This document shows positions 1-10,160 of a stretch of DNA of 64,000 nucleotides, piece by piece (position 1 is the first letter of the stretch; each line of letters starts with the position of its first letter). Source of the DNA: Absidia repens (lineage: Eukaryota > Mucoromycota > Mucoromycetes > Mucorales > Cunninghamellaceae). Both the position numbers and the translations under genes were made by a program. The stretch covers positions 1-64,000 of the forward strand of contig MCGE01000054.1 of assembly GCA_002105175.1 (NCBI GenBank), in the 5' to 3' direction. The notes below the pieces were generated by a model that did not search any database, had not been told where the DNA came from, and saw only the letters and a list, made by a program, of their open reading frames with translations.

Positions 1-400
1 TGGGGAAGTGTCATCAAGATATATGTTGAATAATCTTACTAACAAATGGGCAGATTGATTCACAACACGGGCAGTTGTATAGCATCCAAGATAAATGGGA
101 CAGCCTGGCCTAACTACTAAAACCCGTTAGCTAGGGGGAGACTGCTTCACCTTCTTTGTCGGTAGAGTCCCTATATATGACAATGACTTCCAATCAAGTT
201 ATGACCGCCTTATCTTTTCAGCATCTGGGGAAGTGTCATCAAGATAGTTGTTGAATATATCCTACTAACAAATGGGCAGATTGATTCACAACAAGGGCAG
301 TTGTATAGCATCCAAGATAAATGGAGACAGCCTGGCCTAACTACTAAAACCCTTTAGCTAGGGGGAGACTGCTTCACCTTCTTTGTCGGTAGAGTCCCAT
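1..400. repeat. 225-bp tandem direct repeat (two units)
   Basis: The unit beginning TGGGGAAGTGTCATCAAG at base 1 starts again at 226, a period of 225 bp. Both units end in a tract containing TCGGTAGAGTCCC. The same pair recurs at about 56,456-56,870, again just upstream of a gene A copy, so the array belongs to the duplicated unit. The first unit may continue left of the window. No coding potential is seen; a role as upstream regulatory DNA of gene A is only inferred from position. Confidence 0.85.
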
Positions 401-568
401 GTCATAACTTCAAAGGAAAAAATTAGAAAAAAAAAAATTCCAGCAAGATATAATAGAATCTCCCGCACGCGGAGTTGTAAATTTCATTTTGCACATCACA
501 TCATATCATCTGGAATTTTTTTCGCGTTTCAATTACATCCTTTTTTTTTTCACACTTGCTATCCATCA

Positions 569-1065
569 ATGAACTGCCCTCCGGCATACACCGGTCAATA
601 TGTTGACATTCCAAATACAATAAAGTGATCATCTCTTCTTCGAAAACCATGTTCCAAATAAATGGGACTTCCAACACTATCTCCAGTAGAACCACGTCTC
701 GCTACCTGCAACCAAAAACACTCTCAACTCCTTAGTGAACAGGTACAATGATGTGTTATCGGAACTGATTGCAACAAAAGAATTACCTAGGGAACTACTG
801 CGGTACCTTGGACGACTGAGAATAACGGATAAAGTAAGATGGTTTTGTTTGAATTAGACTCGAATGGGGGACTCAAAATTTTATTTGCTTTCTTTTAGGC
901 ACAGTTTTGCGCAAATTTGCTCAACAAAGCGCAACAGCAATCCTCCTCCTCCTCATCCACAACTTATCTGTCTCATACTGTGGTGAATAGTGACCACTTC
1001 TCTGGAAATATTAACAACATTACTTCCAAAATTCATCACGCCACTCTACCACCATCACAACTACC

Positions 1066-1102
<37 letters not shown>

Positions 1103-2740
1103 CCTCAAGCACAACCTGTAATAATTTGAGTATATGTAAAGTCAATCAAGTAAGTGATATAACAGATATGGTTTTTATTAAATAAAATGACAGTGGGTTT
1201 TTATTTGATATTGATTGTAGACCAAGTGAAACATAGCCAGTGTAAGGATATGCTGGTGAGTGACAAGGTACAATTGTTGGGACGCGATGGGTAATCGCGT
1301 GCCTGATCTATGTGGATGATGACAAAATGACAAATACAACACAACCATTATCACAGCAACAGCAACTACCTGAACGACCTCAACCACAGCCATCGACACA
1401 GCGACCATCGCAAATACAAGTAACACAACCTCAACCTTAACTACAAACACCTTCTCCTTTGTATAGTGCGGAAAAGAAACGTCGTCATAAACATACTGAA
1501 GAAGATGGTAGGTATTTGGTAATTCCTTTTTTTTTTTTTTGCTGGAGAAGGTGAAAACAACACTAAAGCCTTTTTTTTTTTTTTTTTTTTTTTTTTGATA
1601 GAATCAAGGCGTTCCAGTGCCAAGAAACAATATACCGAACATGAAAGTCCTATTGATTCTAGTCCTTCCTCTGCTGCTCCTGCTGCTGCTGGCTCAACTA
1701 TTTTTTCAACAAAGCATTTGTCTGGATGCGCCCCTACCGAAATCAATTATTTCATGCGGATCCTTTTTAATTTGTAAGCAAAAAAAAAAAAAAAAAAAAA
1801 AAAAATCAACGAAATTAACCACTATTATTCATGTAGGTCTGAAAATATTCAATGTCGCGACCATACACCAAAGCTTGTAGATTCCGAAGCAGCGTACTGT
1901 CACTATGCATTGTGGCCGTTGATCGATTTGTGTTGTGGTGCTATCTCCAATTTACAATGCAACTTCAAAGTGGGTGAAACCATATTGTCGGCATCCAAAC
2001 AACTACCTACCTATTTGGCTGATGGAACGGTGTTTGTGAACGCTTCTGGACTGGAACTCCTATTTGAAGCATCTGGGAAATTTGGAACAAGAGACAGAGG
2101 ACGGCATTCAAAGGACCATATCAAAGGGGCGTATGGTTTCTATACAATGATTCATGCTATTCTCAACAAGTAGCCCTATGCCAACAAGGAACTGATGAAT
2201 GATTTACGGGTGCTATTTCTCCATGCAATTACAGCATATCGTATTCCCACGTAATCTCTTACCGTAGTACTGGAAACGGTATGTCATCACACACATACAC
2301 TTTTTCTCTCTTATAGATATATATATAATACTGACATTCTTTTTTTTTTTTTTATAGACAACTGTCTCAGGCTTTGGGTCATGAAGCCTTGCTTTGATGG
2401 AAAAATCATTTCCTTTGAAACGAATGGCCAAGGTCAATGTCACAACCAACCACGACGACAAGCGAGAAGCGATCCAGTTGATCACCTTTTTTCTGGAAAG
2501 TAAAAGGTAAAAAAAAAAAAAAAATGCAAAACAAAATAAAAAAAAAAATTGAACATCGTGTTAATTCGAACAACATATTATTTTATTTATTAGGGAATGC
2601 TGGAATTGTCACTTCATGCTATCCATCGCCTGAGAGATGCCAGTGATGCCAACTACCTCTTGCTTGAAGGATCCGATGAACTGAATCAACGACCCCTGCT
2701 ACCATCCTTCCTCAAAAGCTCAACCGTTGAAACATGTTGA
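569..2740 (+). pseudogene. Gene A, copy 1 (degraded multi-exon gene)
   Basis: By alignment with the copies at 13.7 kb and 57.1 kb this is a multi-exon gene encoding, in order, an N-terminal region starting MNCPPAYTG, a Ser/Gln-rich stretch, a basic NLS-like stretch (EKKRRHKH), and a C-terminal domain with a YLADG...LFEASGKFG core, an ISKGAYGFY segment and an FFW-VK / LSLHAIHRL segment. This copy is broken several ways: extra bases in exon 1 give a stop near 629, a ~224-bp foreign insert lies in the Gln-rich exon, and a TAG replaces a codon near 2,169. Introns retain GT-AG ends and long poly-T tracts. The C-terminal part resembles, from memory, a large Mucoromycota-specific protein family of unknown function. 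Only the family assignment is uncertain; the decay is directly visible. Confidence 0.7.
1117..1340 (-). repeat. Antisense gene B 3'-end fragment inserted in gene A
   Basis: This ~224-bp segment is absent from the other two gene A copies, where the flanking CAAGCACAACC runs straight into ATTATCACAG. Its reverse complement matches the 3' end of gene B (compare 13,480-13,580 and 22,070-22,180), including GTCTACAATCAATATCAAA and AAAACCCACTGTCA. A short CACAACC is present on both sides (1,110-1,116 and 1,340-1,346), which may be a target duplication, though the local CAA-rich sequence makes chance repetition possible. Confidence 0.75.
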
Positions 2741-3590
2741 CAACCAAGACTACACTGGTATAGTCACGCTTGCTCCTGTATCCGAACTTTTTTAGTTGTT
2801 CTAGCTGTTTATTGTTATTATTTTTACCCTTCAGTAAAAATTTACCCTCGTCTCTCATTATTATTTATTGATTGCCCTTGAAGATTATATTATGTGTTGG
2901 TGAAATATGTGTTTATGCGAATGAATGGAATATATATGTCAAAGTTGGAAATGAATGATATATGACCATGGAAATTTATTTTTTTATACTGGATTTTGCA
3001 CCGTTTTTGCGCCGTCAAGAGTTAGTTTTATGCGAATAACGATGTTCAGCAGTGTAAACTACTTGCAACTTTACTACATTTAGTTTAGATCATTTTATTT
3101 TATCTTTCTTCTTTTATTAGTACACATAATAAACGCTCTGGCGCTCCGCTGGAGCTTTTGGAAATCTTTCAATTTACTGGGTGTCACAGTTTTTGGTTAA
3201 AGTGTGGGTTTCGATGGGATAGGATTAAAGCCTCCGCAATTTCGCACTTTGGTGGGCAGCCCAACTGTCGTGCTCAGCGCGTCGTCAATGGGTTCTTTTT
3301 TGTGTGCTGAAATAATAGCTTACTTGAAATGCATCGGAGAGATTACAGTTTGATTATGTAGCGGTTGCAACAGCCTTTCCACTGGAAGATAAAACGAATT
3401 ATGCTATATGGTAATTATGTCGATTGCCCGATTATTTAATTTTTATTCGTAGTTCCTTGATTTTTTGACATAAAAAAAAAAAAAAAAAAAAGCTGGATGA
3501 TTCAGGCTCCGCATTTTGCTTTCTATTTTTTAGCTTCCTTTTTTTTCCCTCTCTTTTTCTTTCTTTTTTATTTTTTTTCCTTCATGATAG
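2741..3590. other. Non-coding stretch downstream of gene A
   Basis: No gene is supported. It holds AATAAA-like signals (2,833 and 3,127) and a GC-richer block at 3,196-3,310 (GTGTGGGTTTCGATGGGATAG ... CAGCGCGTCGTCAATGG). That block is single here but tandemly doubled in the equivalent places at 16,275-16,505 and 59,440-59,655. A more diverged relative lies at 4,091-4,200. Confidence 0.6.
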
Positions 3591-3591
3591 T

Positions 3592-3805
3592 CTGAATGAT
3601 ATGATGGCAAGGCTCATTGGGGAACTGGTGATCTAGGATTAGCCTTAGAACTTGAATTAGGGGCGTTTTAAAAAACGCAAAACAAACATCATGGGGAAAC
3701 GCTTTCATTTTGGATGAAGGATTTGGGAACGTCAGTAGATTAGCACTCATTGGTTTAGTAATAGTTTGTCATCGCTTGTATCTACGTCTGAATAAATATG
3801 TTCTT
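3592..3805 (+). repeat. Conserved ~200-nt element, copy 1 (forward)
   Basis: Core ATGGGGAAACGCTTTCATTT at about 3,690, preceded by a perfect 7-bp hairpin GCGTTTT-aa-AAAACGC and followed by a variable arm ending in GAATAAA at about 3,795. Fifteen copies are seen in the window. It lies about 850 bp downstream of gene A in the same direction. Confidence 0.8.
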
Positions 3806-4336
3806 TTTCTTATAATTAGTTTCTCTGTTGTACGTTTACATGATGAGCTTCATCGAATGTGTATTACATATGCATAGAAAAAAAAGTGTGCCTATATATA
3901 TGGAAAAGGAACGGATTGGGTATTATGGTGACTTCTTCCACCTAGTCTATAAGTTTGTGAGTACAAAAGAAAACAGGGATGTGTTTGCGTGAAAAAAACA
4001 GCTATTACAGTGTATTTTATAGTGGTGGGGTATATTGAAGAGCAAAGTTGAGAATACTGTAGCATGCTACTGGGTGGCAGGGGGTTTCTGAAGTGTGGGT
4101 TTTGATGGGATGGGATGGAAGACTCTGTGATTTGGCACTATGAGTGGCAGCGATTGAGAAAAAAAAAGGATGGGCAGGGCGTCAGCGCTCGGTTTGAAAA
4201 AGTGAGTTGCAGTACCAAAAAAGCGGACGCTAAAGTTACTAGCTGAGTTTCCTTACGATCCATTTACTTTTTAATATATAAATAATAATAAAACATTCAT
4301 CCATTCATCTCCTCGCGTCTATTTTTGGTCATTTAG

Positions 4337-4340
<4 letters not shown>

Positions 4341-4390
<50 letters not shown>

Positions 4391-4600
4391 AAATGGCGTC
4401 GTGTTCAGCCCGTGAATGGACGCTGATAGTCTGGGAAAAAGGAGGTGATCACTTTTTGCATGAATTTTGGTTCAAACGCCGCTGGTGATATGTCGTATAC
4501 GCTGTGCATGAAGAAAGAAAATCCGTCGCAATATCACTCGGATACACATTCCTTACAATTGTCGTGCAGTAGTACACATATATATTGATTATCATTTAGA
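4341..4600 (+). repeat. Dispersed repeat with ~60-codon ORF, copy 1
   Basis: A poly-T tract of about 50 nt is followed by a ~60-codon frame beginning MASCSAREWTLIVWEKGG at 4,393 and ending TIVVQ-stop. Here it is interrupted by TGA in CGCTGGTGATATG, where the 19.3-kb and 60.7-kb copies have CGA. Read on the minus strand the poly-T is a poly-A tail directly after ...GACGCCATTTC, so the block could be a retroposed RNA. Both readings are open. Confidence 0.6.
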
Positions 4601-4669
4601 GGCATAAAAAAAAAAAGTTGATAAAGAAGGCGACAGACTGTTGAGTTGAAGAAAAAAAAGCCAACCATT

Positions 4670-4682
4670 TCAGGAGTAACTT
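4670..4682. repeat. LINE target-site duplication, left copy
   Basis: TCAGGAGTAACTT at the left edge of the LINE is repeated at 10,161-10,173. The undisturbed single site is visible at about 61,009-61,021, where the flanks join directly. This defines a ~12-13-bp duplication typical of target-primed reverse transcription. Confidence 0.92.
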
Positions 4683-4889
4683 TTTTTTTTTTTTTTTTGT
4701 AAAGTGTCATTTATTAAAATAAAGACCTGGAAACACGTCGTGGTGAGAGGTGTCCAGTTAAAGGATATGAAAAGTAGAAAAAATAAGGAAGATGTAAGAG
4801 AGGGGAGAGTATGGTGAACACTGACAGGCGGAAATGGAAGATGGGGGAACTATACTAAGGGGTCGGGTAACGTAGGAGACAATAGCAGA

Positions 4890-7800
4890 TCAGCATAATG
4901 GTTTACAAAGTGCTGGGGGCAAAAGGGCTTGGGAAGAGAGAGAGGCGGAGACGGTTTTGATGATATAGGAAGGAGAGAAAGGAACGTTGTCGAAAATATT
5001 TGCCCAGTGTGCCGTCCAGATTGCATGGAGCGTCATACCCAGGAATTGATGCCAGTGGTGGTGGGATATAGTGGTGATGTCGGGGGAGTTGTGAAAGAAA
5101 AGGAGACTATACCAGATTATATCCGGATTAAAAGGGTGAGTTGGTAGAAGGAGAGACCAGATGGCTTGCCAGACTTGCAAACGAGATGGACAATTGATGG
5201 CGAGATGGCGGGTGTCTTGGGAAGGATAGAAGCAGTATTGACAATGAGGTGATGGGTATGTACTGGGCATGAAATGGTTTAGACGAGTCATAGACGGCCA
5301 TTTGTTGTGGATTAATCTAAACCAAGTGTTCCGGGCAGGAGGGGTGAGACGGATTTTCCAAAATTGTGACCATTGTTTTGGAGAAATAGGGTGAGGGCCA
5401 AAAAAGGTGGGGTATTGGGATTGGTGGTGGAGGGTGCGGATATCACGACTGGAGTAGCGGAGTGTTTTGATATGCTCCCATAGTTGCGTCCCCAGGGGTG
5501 TTGATGGTGTAGGTGTAGGTGTTGTATCGGTAAAGAAGAGGTGGGAAATCCGTGGTAATGGTGCGAATCGGGGGTTGGGTGAAAGTGTCGATTTGAGCTG
5601 GTTGGTATAAGTGCTACCAAATGGGAGAGACGGGATAGGGGTTGGTTTGAAAAAAAGGTGGGCGTGGAAAGGTTGGGTTGTAAAAATATCTTGACCTCGG
5701 AGGAAACGGTATTTTTTTTTGTGAAGCCAATGAGAGGATGGAAGAGAGAAGAGAGTCCACAGTGGAGCCTCCAAGCACATTTGTAATGACCATGAAAATC
5801 TGCTGATGTCAAAAGAGAAAAGAGAGAAGAGATTGGTGATGAGGATGAAAGGGGAGTGAAAAGGAAGCCAGTCAGTGGTTCTAAAGGAGGGAATAATAAA
5901 AGGGAACAGTGAGTTTTGATGGGAAGGGAGTAGAAGAATAAAAGATTGAATCCAAATAGATAGAGGTGAGGTAGAGGGAGATGGTGGAAGAAGAACCTGT
6001 GGGAGCCAACGCTGTTGTAAAGCGATTTGCTGAGATTGAGGATCAATCAGGCCAAGACCACCTTGTTGTACTGGGCGACAGAGAAATTCTATGGAAAACC
6101 GCGTCAGAACTTTCGTACCATTAATGAAGCGGGCTAAAGATGAGCGGGCTGCTTTGAAGAACCAGTTAGGTAGGGGGACCAGGCGAAGTATATGCCATAA
6201 CTTCGAAGAGAAGAGGGCGTTGCACACGGTAATTTTGCCCCTATAAGTGAGATGGCGGAGCGATTGGTATTGATGCACCCTATTGATCTTGTCGAGTAGA
6301 GCGTGAGCTACTACATCGAGGTGTGCAGGGGTATATATCAGAGGGAATCCAAGGTAGGTCAAGTAGGTAGGGGTGAATTTATCAAACCATTGGGTAATGT
6401 TGTGATCGATGAGAATGGATTGCCAAACAGGTAGTTTATCACCAGAGAGGGAGAAGGCTTGGGTCTTGTCAATATTTAACTTGGCATTGGATGCTTGGCA
6501 GTAAGTGGCAATTAAGTTTTGGGCGACATTGAACTCAGATGGTGATGTTAGGAAGAGGCAAATATCATCAGCATAAGCAAGCACCTTGGTGTTGATAGGA
6601 GAGGAAGGAAGATGATTGGAGATGCCTTTGAGGTGGGGGCTTGCCATGATCGCGCGGAGAAGTGGCTCTAAGGCGAAATTAAAAAGAATAGGCGATAGAG
6701 GATCCCCTTGTCGGAGTCCCCTTTCCTGTATGATAGGATTAGTCAGGTGCCCATTGATATTTACCTGGACTCGATTAGAGAAGAAGAGATTAATGAGAAC
6801 ATTGCACAGTGATGTTGGTATTCCAAAGACTTTCAGAGTTTGGGAGAGGTATGAAGGGTGTATTCGGTCGTAGGCTTTTTCTTGATCAAGAAGCAGTCCA
6901 ATGCCATTGGGGTCGGTGATGGGAGCTAAATGCATGATAAGACGCAGTAAAAAGAAATTGTCGGCAATGTACCTCGAGGGGACAAAACCTGTTTGGTATG
7001 GTGTTAGTATTTTACCTGCTATGGGTGCTAGACGTGCATTGATGAGTCGAGTAAATATTTTGGCATCGCAGTTAATCAGGGATATAGGCCGCCAGTTTTT
7101 CAATAATCCAAGGTCGCCTTTTTTTGGAAGTAAGCGCATAGTGATGTCTTGCCAGGAGTCGGGGAAACCTTTGCCAGAGAGGGCATCATTATAAACTTGA
7201 AGTACAATAGGGGCAACTAAAGAGTGAGAAAAAAGAAGAGACAAATAGGAGTAGCCCAATCCATCAAGGCCAGGACTACTATTTGTTGAGCAACGCGCTG
7301 CCTGTTGGGTAAGATCTTGTAATGTGTAGGGGCGAGTGAGTTGGCATTGTTGGTGAGGGGAAAGTCGTTCTGATGGAGTGATATGTGATAGAATAGTATC
7401 AACGGATGCTTGTTGGATGGGTTCTTTGGCAAATAGTGTTTGGTAGAATGATGCTGCATATTGTTTCATCTTTTCAGGGTCGCTCGATCGATCGGTCGAT
7501 AAAGTGGAAGCAGGGTTTTGAAGTGCCGCCATATTTTGACGTATTTGTCGAGATCGAATTTTGCTGGCTAGGTATTTTGGTGACTTTTCGCTGTTTTCTA
7601 ACCATCGAGTGTGTGATCTTATTTGGGAGATGGTGACCAGTTCAGTCTGAAGGTGTGCAATAAGTTTGTTGTGCCAAGCTATTTGGTGAGTAATGGAGGG
7701 CGAGTCGGATTTTGTGCGAATGAGTGCGTTACGCCCGCTTTGGAGTGTTTTTAATTTTTTGGACCGCCAGTTAGAATGATTTTTGCCGTAGCGCATGATG

Positions 7801-8702
7801 AATCGTTTGACAGAGAGTTTGATTTTTTCCCATTGGACTTGAGGTGTATATGAATTGAGAGAGGGGACTAATTGGGTGAGGTGTTGATCAAGTGATGTTT
7901 GAAAGAAATCGTGTGAGGTGTAAAGGGGATTAGCGCGCCACACTCCTTTGCCGATGGGGACGGAGGGGTTAAGGTGGAAAGTGGAGGTGAGAAGGCAATG
8001 GTCAGTCCATGTTGGTGAAAGAAATTCAACAGAGGAGGATTGGACTGTTTGGGAAAGGGAGTGTGATGCGAAGATATGATCGATGGTTGGTGGGTGGTGT
8101 GCTACAGCATGAAAAAAGGTTGGAAGGAGGTAGTTGTCGGAATTGATGCTGAGGCAATTAGTGAAGTGAGATGAGAGTAATCGAGACCATTCACCAATCA
8201 GACCTAAGGTACGATTTGTTGATATAAATGAGTAGTTGAAGTCCCCTAGTATGACAAGATTGTCGAGTGGTAGAGGGCTGTCAGGTGATTGTAAATTGGC
8301 GGTGAGATTGTTGAAAAACCGTTGGCGTGCTGTAGGTGAGTTGGCTGGTGCATAAATAACTAGCACAAAAAAAGGATGAAAGAGATTAGTAGAGTGGGTG
8401 ACTTTGGCTGCTAAGCAACGCGAATCGTTAGTAAATGGAATAGGTTGTATTTGGTATTCAGGTGAAAAGGATATTAGACCACAGTCCGATGTCCATAGGG
8501 TTTGATTTTGGTTAGGGAAGTATTTGTTGAGGGTGGGTTGGTGTGTTTCGGTGGCATGTGATTCTTGTACGGCTAAAAGAGAAAGGGACTGAGAATAAAG
8601 ATGGCGGATCATGTCGGTGCGTGTTTGAGGTAGTGCAGTTTTGATGAGACCCCTACAATTGAGGGATCCCATTTTGAAAATTATTGGTTTCGTGTGTAAC
8701 AT
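4890..8702 (-). CDS. LINE ORF2: APE-type endonuclease and reverse transcriptase
   Basis: A 1,270-residue polyprotein that nicks target DNA and reverse-transcribes the element RNA from that nick. Residues ~10-240 form an exonuclease/endonuclease/phosphatase fold, with NCRG near the start, QESH, GDFNYSF around residue 152, and TIDHIFAS and TDHCLL later. Residues ~500-800 form the reverse transcriptase, with NWRPISL, GLRQGDPLSP and the catalytic YADD near residue 707. A C-terminal Cys/His cluster (CQYCFYPSQDTRH...C, about residue 1,150) matches the zf-RVT region of LINEs. Length and order are normal for a fungal LINE. The start ATG follows the ORF1b stop by three bases in the same frame (TAA TTT ATG), so readthrough or reinitiation could link the two products. 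Confidence 0.95.
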   Translation of the reverse strand: MLHTKPIIFKMGSLNCRGLIKTALPQTRTDMIRHLYSQSLSLLAVQESHATETHQPTLNKYFPNQNQTLWTSDCGLISFSPEYQIQPIPFTNDSRCLAAKVTHSTNLFHPFFVLVIYAPANSPTARQRFFNNLTANLQSPDSPLPLDNLVILGDFNYSFISTNRTLGLIGEWSRLLSSHFTNCLSINSDNYLLPTFFHAVAHHPPTIDHIFASHSLSQTVQSSSVEFLSPTWTDHCLLTSTFHLNPSVPIGKGVWRANPLYTSHDFFQTSLDQHLTQLVPSLNSYTPQVQWEKIKLSVKRFIMRYGKNHSNWRSKKLKTLQSGRNALIRTKSDSPSITHQIAWHNKLIAHLQTELVTISQIRSHTRWLENSEKSPKYLASKIRSRQIRQNMAALQNPASTLSTDRSSDPEKMKQYAASFYQTLFAKEPIQQASVDTILSHITPSERLSPHQQCQLTRPYTLQDLTQQAARCSTNSSPGLDGLGYSYLSLLFSHSLVAPIVLQVYNDALSGKGFPDSWQDITMRLLPKKGDLGLLKNWRPISLINCDAKIFTRLINARLAPIAGKILTPYQTGFVPSRYIADNFFLLRLIMHLAPITDPNGIGLLLDQEKAYDRIHPSYLSQTLKVFGIPTSLCNVLINLFFSNRVQVNINGHLTNPIIQERGLRQGDPLSPILFNFALEPLLRAIMASPHLKGISNHLPSSPINTKVLAYADDICLFLTSPSEFNVAQNLIATYCQASNAKLNIDKTQAFSLSGDKLPVWQSILIDHNITQWFDKFTPTYLTYLGFPLIYTPAHLDVVAHALLDKINRVHQYQSLRHLTYRGKITVCNALFSSKLWHILRLVPLPNWFFKAARSSLARFINGTKVLTRFSIEFLCRPVQQGGLGLIDPQSQQIALQQRWLPQVLLPPSPSTSPLSIWIQSFILLLPSHQNSLFPFIIPSFRTTDWLPFHSPFILITNLFSLFSFDISRFSWSLQMCLEAPLWTLFSLPSSHWLHKKKYRFLRGQDIFTTQPFHAHLFFKPTPIPSLPFGSTYTNQLKSTLSPNPRFAPLPRISHLFFTDTTPTPTPSTPLGTQLWEHIKTLRYSSRDIRTLHHQSQYPTFFGPHPISPKQWSQFWKIRLTPPARNTWFRLIHNKWPSMTRLNHFMPSTYPSPHCQYCFYPSQDTRHLAINCPSRLQVWQAIWSLLLPTHPFNPDIIWYSLLFFHNSPDITTISHHHWHQFLGMTLHAIWTAHWANIFDNVPFSPSYIIKTVSASLSSQALLPPALCKPLC

Positions 8703-8705
8703 AAA

Positions 8706-9455
8706 TTATTGACAATAATTAATTGGGGGTTTGGAGTCCAAACGGGCAGAGCGTCGGACATTGGTTGTTGATTGGGAATCAGATGAGTTGGAAGAGGAAG
8801 TGAGGCGGTCGAGACGGTCGTGCAGGCTTTCTGTGGTGATCCGAGCTTTTTTCGTGGAGGACGATGTATTGTGTTCCTGTAAAAAGGATCGTTCGTCAGA
8901 AAAGAGGTTTGGAGTAGTGGTGTGGGGCGACTGTTGTTGGGTGTTGGAGGGCGGTTGTTGGTTGTCGGGGAACAGGGTGAAATCGGATGCATCATTTAAA
9001 CTGAGTTCGTTCGATGATTGGGAAGTACCTGCACTATTAGTAGAAGAATCAGTGTTAGAGTTACCTGTGGGGGCTGTCGTGGGGAAAGCCGCTTGGTTAA
9101 TCTCAGTGAAATCTTCTTCGTCTATGGCGGTGCTGGGTGTGTTGTTTTGGCTGGGGGCTTGCGAAGGGGGCGAGGTGGTGGATTCATCATTGGTGGTTGT
9201 TTGGTTGGTTTCATGGGGCGTATTAGGAGATTGGATACGATCTGAGTTATCGGATGTGGTAATCGAATCAGTAGAGTCGTCCATAGGTGACCGGGGTGGA
9301 GGAGACGATGAGTCATGGTGCTGAGAAATGGAGGGACAATGGGCAGCAATATGACCCGGGCGGTTGCACGCATAACAGAGACGAAGAGGAGGAGCGATTG
9401 GGCAATTATCACGGACATGGCCATCTTTATGGCAATACTTGCAAAAGTTTTTCAT
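8706..9455 (-). CDS. LINE ORF1b: CCHC zinc-knuckle nucleic-acid-binding part
   Basis: A 249-residue frame opening MKNFCKYCHKDGHVRDNC, a CX2CX4HX4C zinc knuckle, followed by a second knuckle CYACNRPGHIAAHC and a long Ser/Thr/Asn-rich tail. In related LINEs these knuckles form the C-terminal part of the single ORF1 RNA-binding protein. The start overlaps the stop of the upstream frame as ATGA (9,452-9,455). However, the codons before the ATG in this frame also read as coding (PWPGLHNGF...), so ORF1a and ORF1b were probably one frame split by a one-base loss in a C-tract at 9,515-9,520. Which of coupled reinitiation, frameshifting or mutation applies is not decided by the sequence. Confidence 0.85.
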   Translation of the reverse strand: MKNFCKYCHKDGHVRDNCPIAPPLRLCYACNRPGHIAAHCPSISQHHDSSSPPPRSPMDDSTDSITTSDNSDRIQSPNTPHETNQTTTNDESTTSPPSQAPSQNNTPSTAIDEEDFTEINQAAFPTTAPTGNSNTDSSTNSAGTSQSSNELSLNDASDFTLFPDNQQPPSNTQQQSPHTTTPNLFSDERSFLQEHNTSSSTKKARITTESLHDRLDRLTSSSNSSDSQSTTNVRRSARLDSKPPINYCQ

Positions 9456-10159
9456 ATCTTCACAGGTAGCGAGGAAGCCATTGTGAAGGCCTGGCCATGG
9501 GAGGTTGTGGATGAGGGGGGATAGGGCTTACCTCCGGATGGGGTGGTGGTATCAATTACCGCATACCCAGAGCCAAGGTACATTCCAGAGGTCGGATCCG
9601 TGATGATACCAATATCGATGACGCTACCATACATCTTTAAGGTTGTATTAAGGCCCTGAAGGATTTCTTGTTTGGAGAGGAAAGGCATTCGAGAGAGAGT
9701 GAGCCGTTTGAGATTTGCACGATCTGGGAGGGCAGGAGAGGGAAGGATCTGTTTTTTATCATCGAAGAGGAGACCAGAGGATGTGAATTTGGTGATGGCC
9801 TCTTTGGCGTTGGGATTGAGATTGACTTCAAGGAAACGACGACCACCATCTCGGAAGGGGGCCGCGCCGCGACAAGCCGGATACAGTTTGAGGATCATTT
9901 GAAACAGGGTGGATTCAGTTTCAGGGCGGGAGGAGACATCTAAAAAAAACGAGCCATCGTTACGGCCGTTCCGGAATAGTTTGGTGCGAATGACATTGGT
10001 AAGAGTCTGCGTAGTGTCAGAGTTGGGTGAAGTGGGAGGGGTGTTGAGAAGTGACACTCGAGTAGGGCGGTGTGTAGTGCTGTTTCGTGCGACTTGGGCC
10101 CATGTCTGACCGGAGTTAGACATCGGGCGTGGGTTCTGTTGGTTAGCGGAAAGAGCCAT
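9452..10159 (-). CDS. LINE ORF1a: N-terminal part of ORF1 RNA-binding protein
   Basis: A 235-residue frame beginning MALSANQQN with a TWAQVARN segment, followed by a region of alternating strands and helices (GSFFLDVSS..., RRFLEVNLNP) compatible with an RRM-like gag domain of LINE ORF1 proteins. It lacks the zinc knuckles, which lie in the next frame. The reading frame runs out of the conserved path near 9,515, where GKPYPP is followed by a low-information Ser/Thr tail. The other frame continues with a more protein-like sequence into the knuckles. The start is the first ATG and lies one base inside the element boundary. Confidence 0.8.
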   Translation of the reverse strand: MALSANQQNPRPMSNSGQTWAQVARNSTTHRPTRVSLLNTPPTSPNSDTTQTLTNVIRTKLFRNGRNDGSFFLDVSSRPETESTLFQMILKLYPACRGAAPFRDGGRRFLEVNLNPNAKEAITKFTSSGLLFDDKKQILPSPALPDRANLKRLTLSRMPFLSKQEILQGLNTTLKMYGSVIDIGIITDPTSGMYLGSGYAVIDTTTPSGGKPYPPSSTTSHGQAFTMASSLPVKI

Positions 10160-10160
10160 G

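Larger units (their letters stand above)
4681..10160 (-). mobile_element. LINE (non-LTR) retrotransposon, near full length
   Basis: A 5.48-kb element on the minus strand. The 3' end is a poly-A tail (poly-T at 4,681-4,698) and a ~190-nt 3' UTR. Moving 5'ward come ORF2 (endonuclease plus reverse transcriptase), then two short frames that together form ORF1. The 5' boundary, fixed by the target duplication, lies one base before the ORF1 ATG, so there is essentially no 5' UTR; either the element is slightly 5'-truncated or its promoter is internal. The empty-site copy near 61,010 confirms both ends. Enzymatic motifs are intact, so a recent insertion is likely. Confidence 0.95.

Noticed and set aside
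3568..3750. Minus-strand frame MKAFPHDVCFAFF..., repeated at 16.8, 18.6 and 60.0 kb
   Set aside because: It is the antisense of the conserved ~200-nt element, its length varies with homopolymers, and it fuses to LINE sequence in one copy; not a gene.
5312..6046. 244-codon minus frame inside the LINE
   Set aside because: Overlaps ORF2 in another frame, Leu/Ser/Phe-rich composition; shadow of ORF2.
8731..9324. 197-codon plus frame opposite LINE ORF1b
   Set aside because: Antisense of the Ser/Thr-rich tail, Val/Ser/Glu-rich; shadow.
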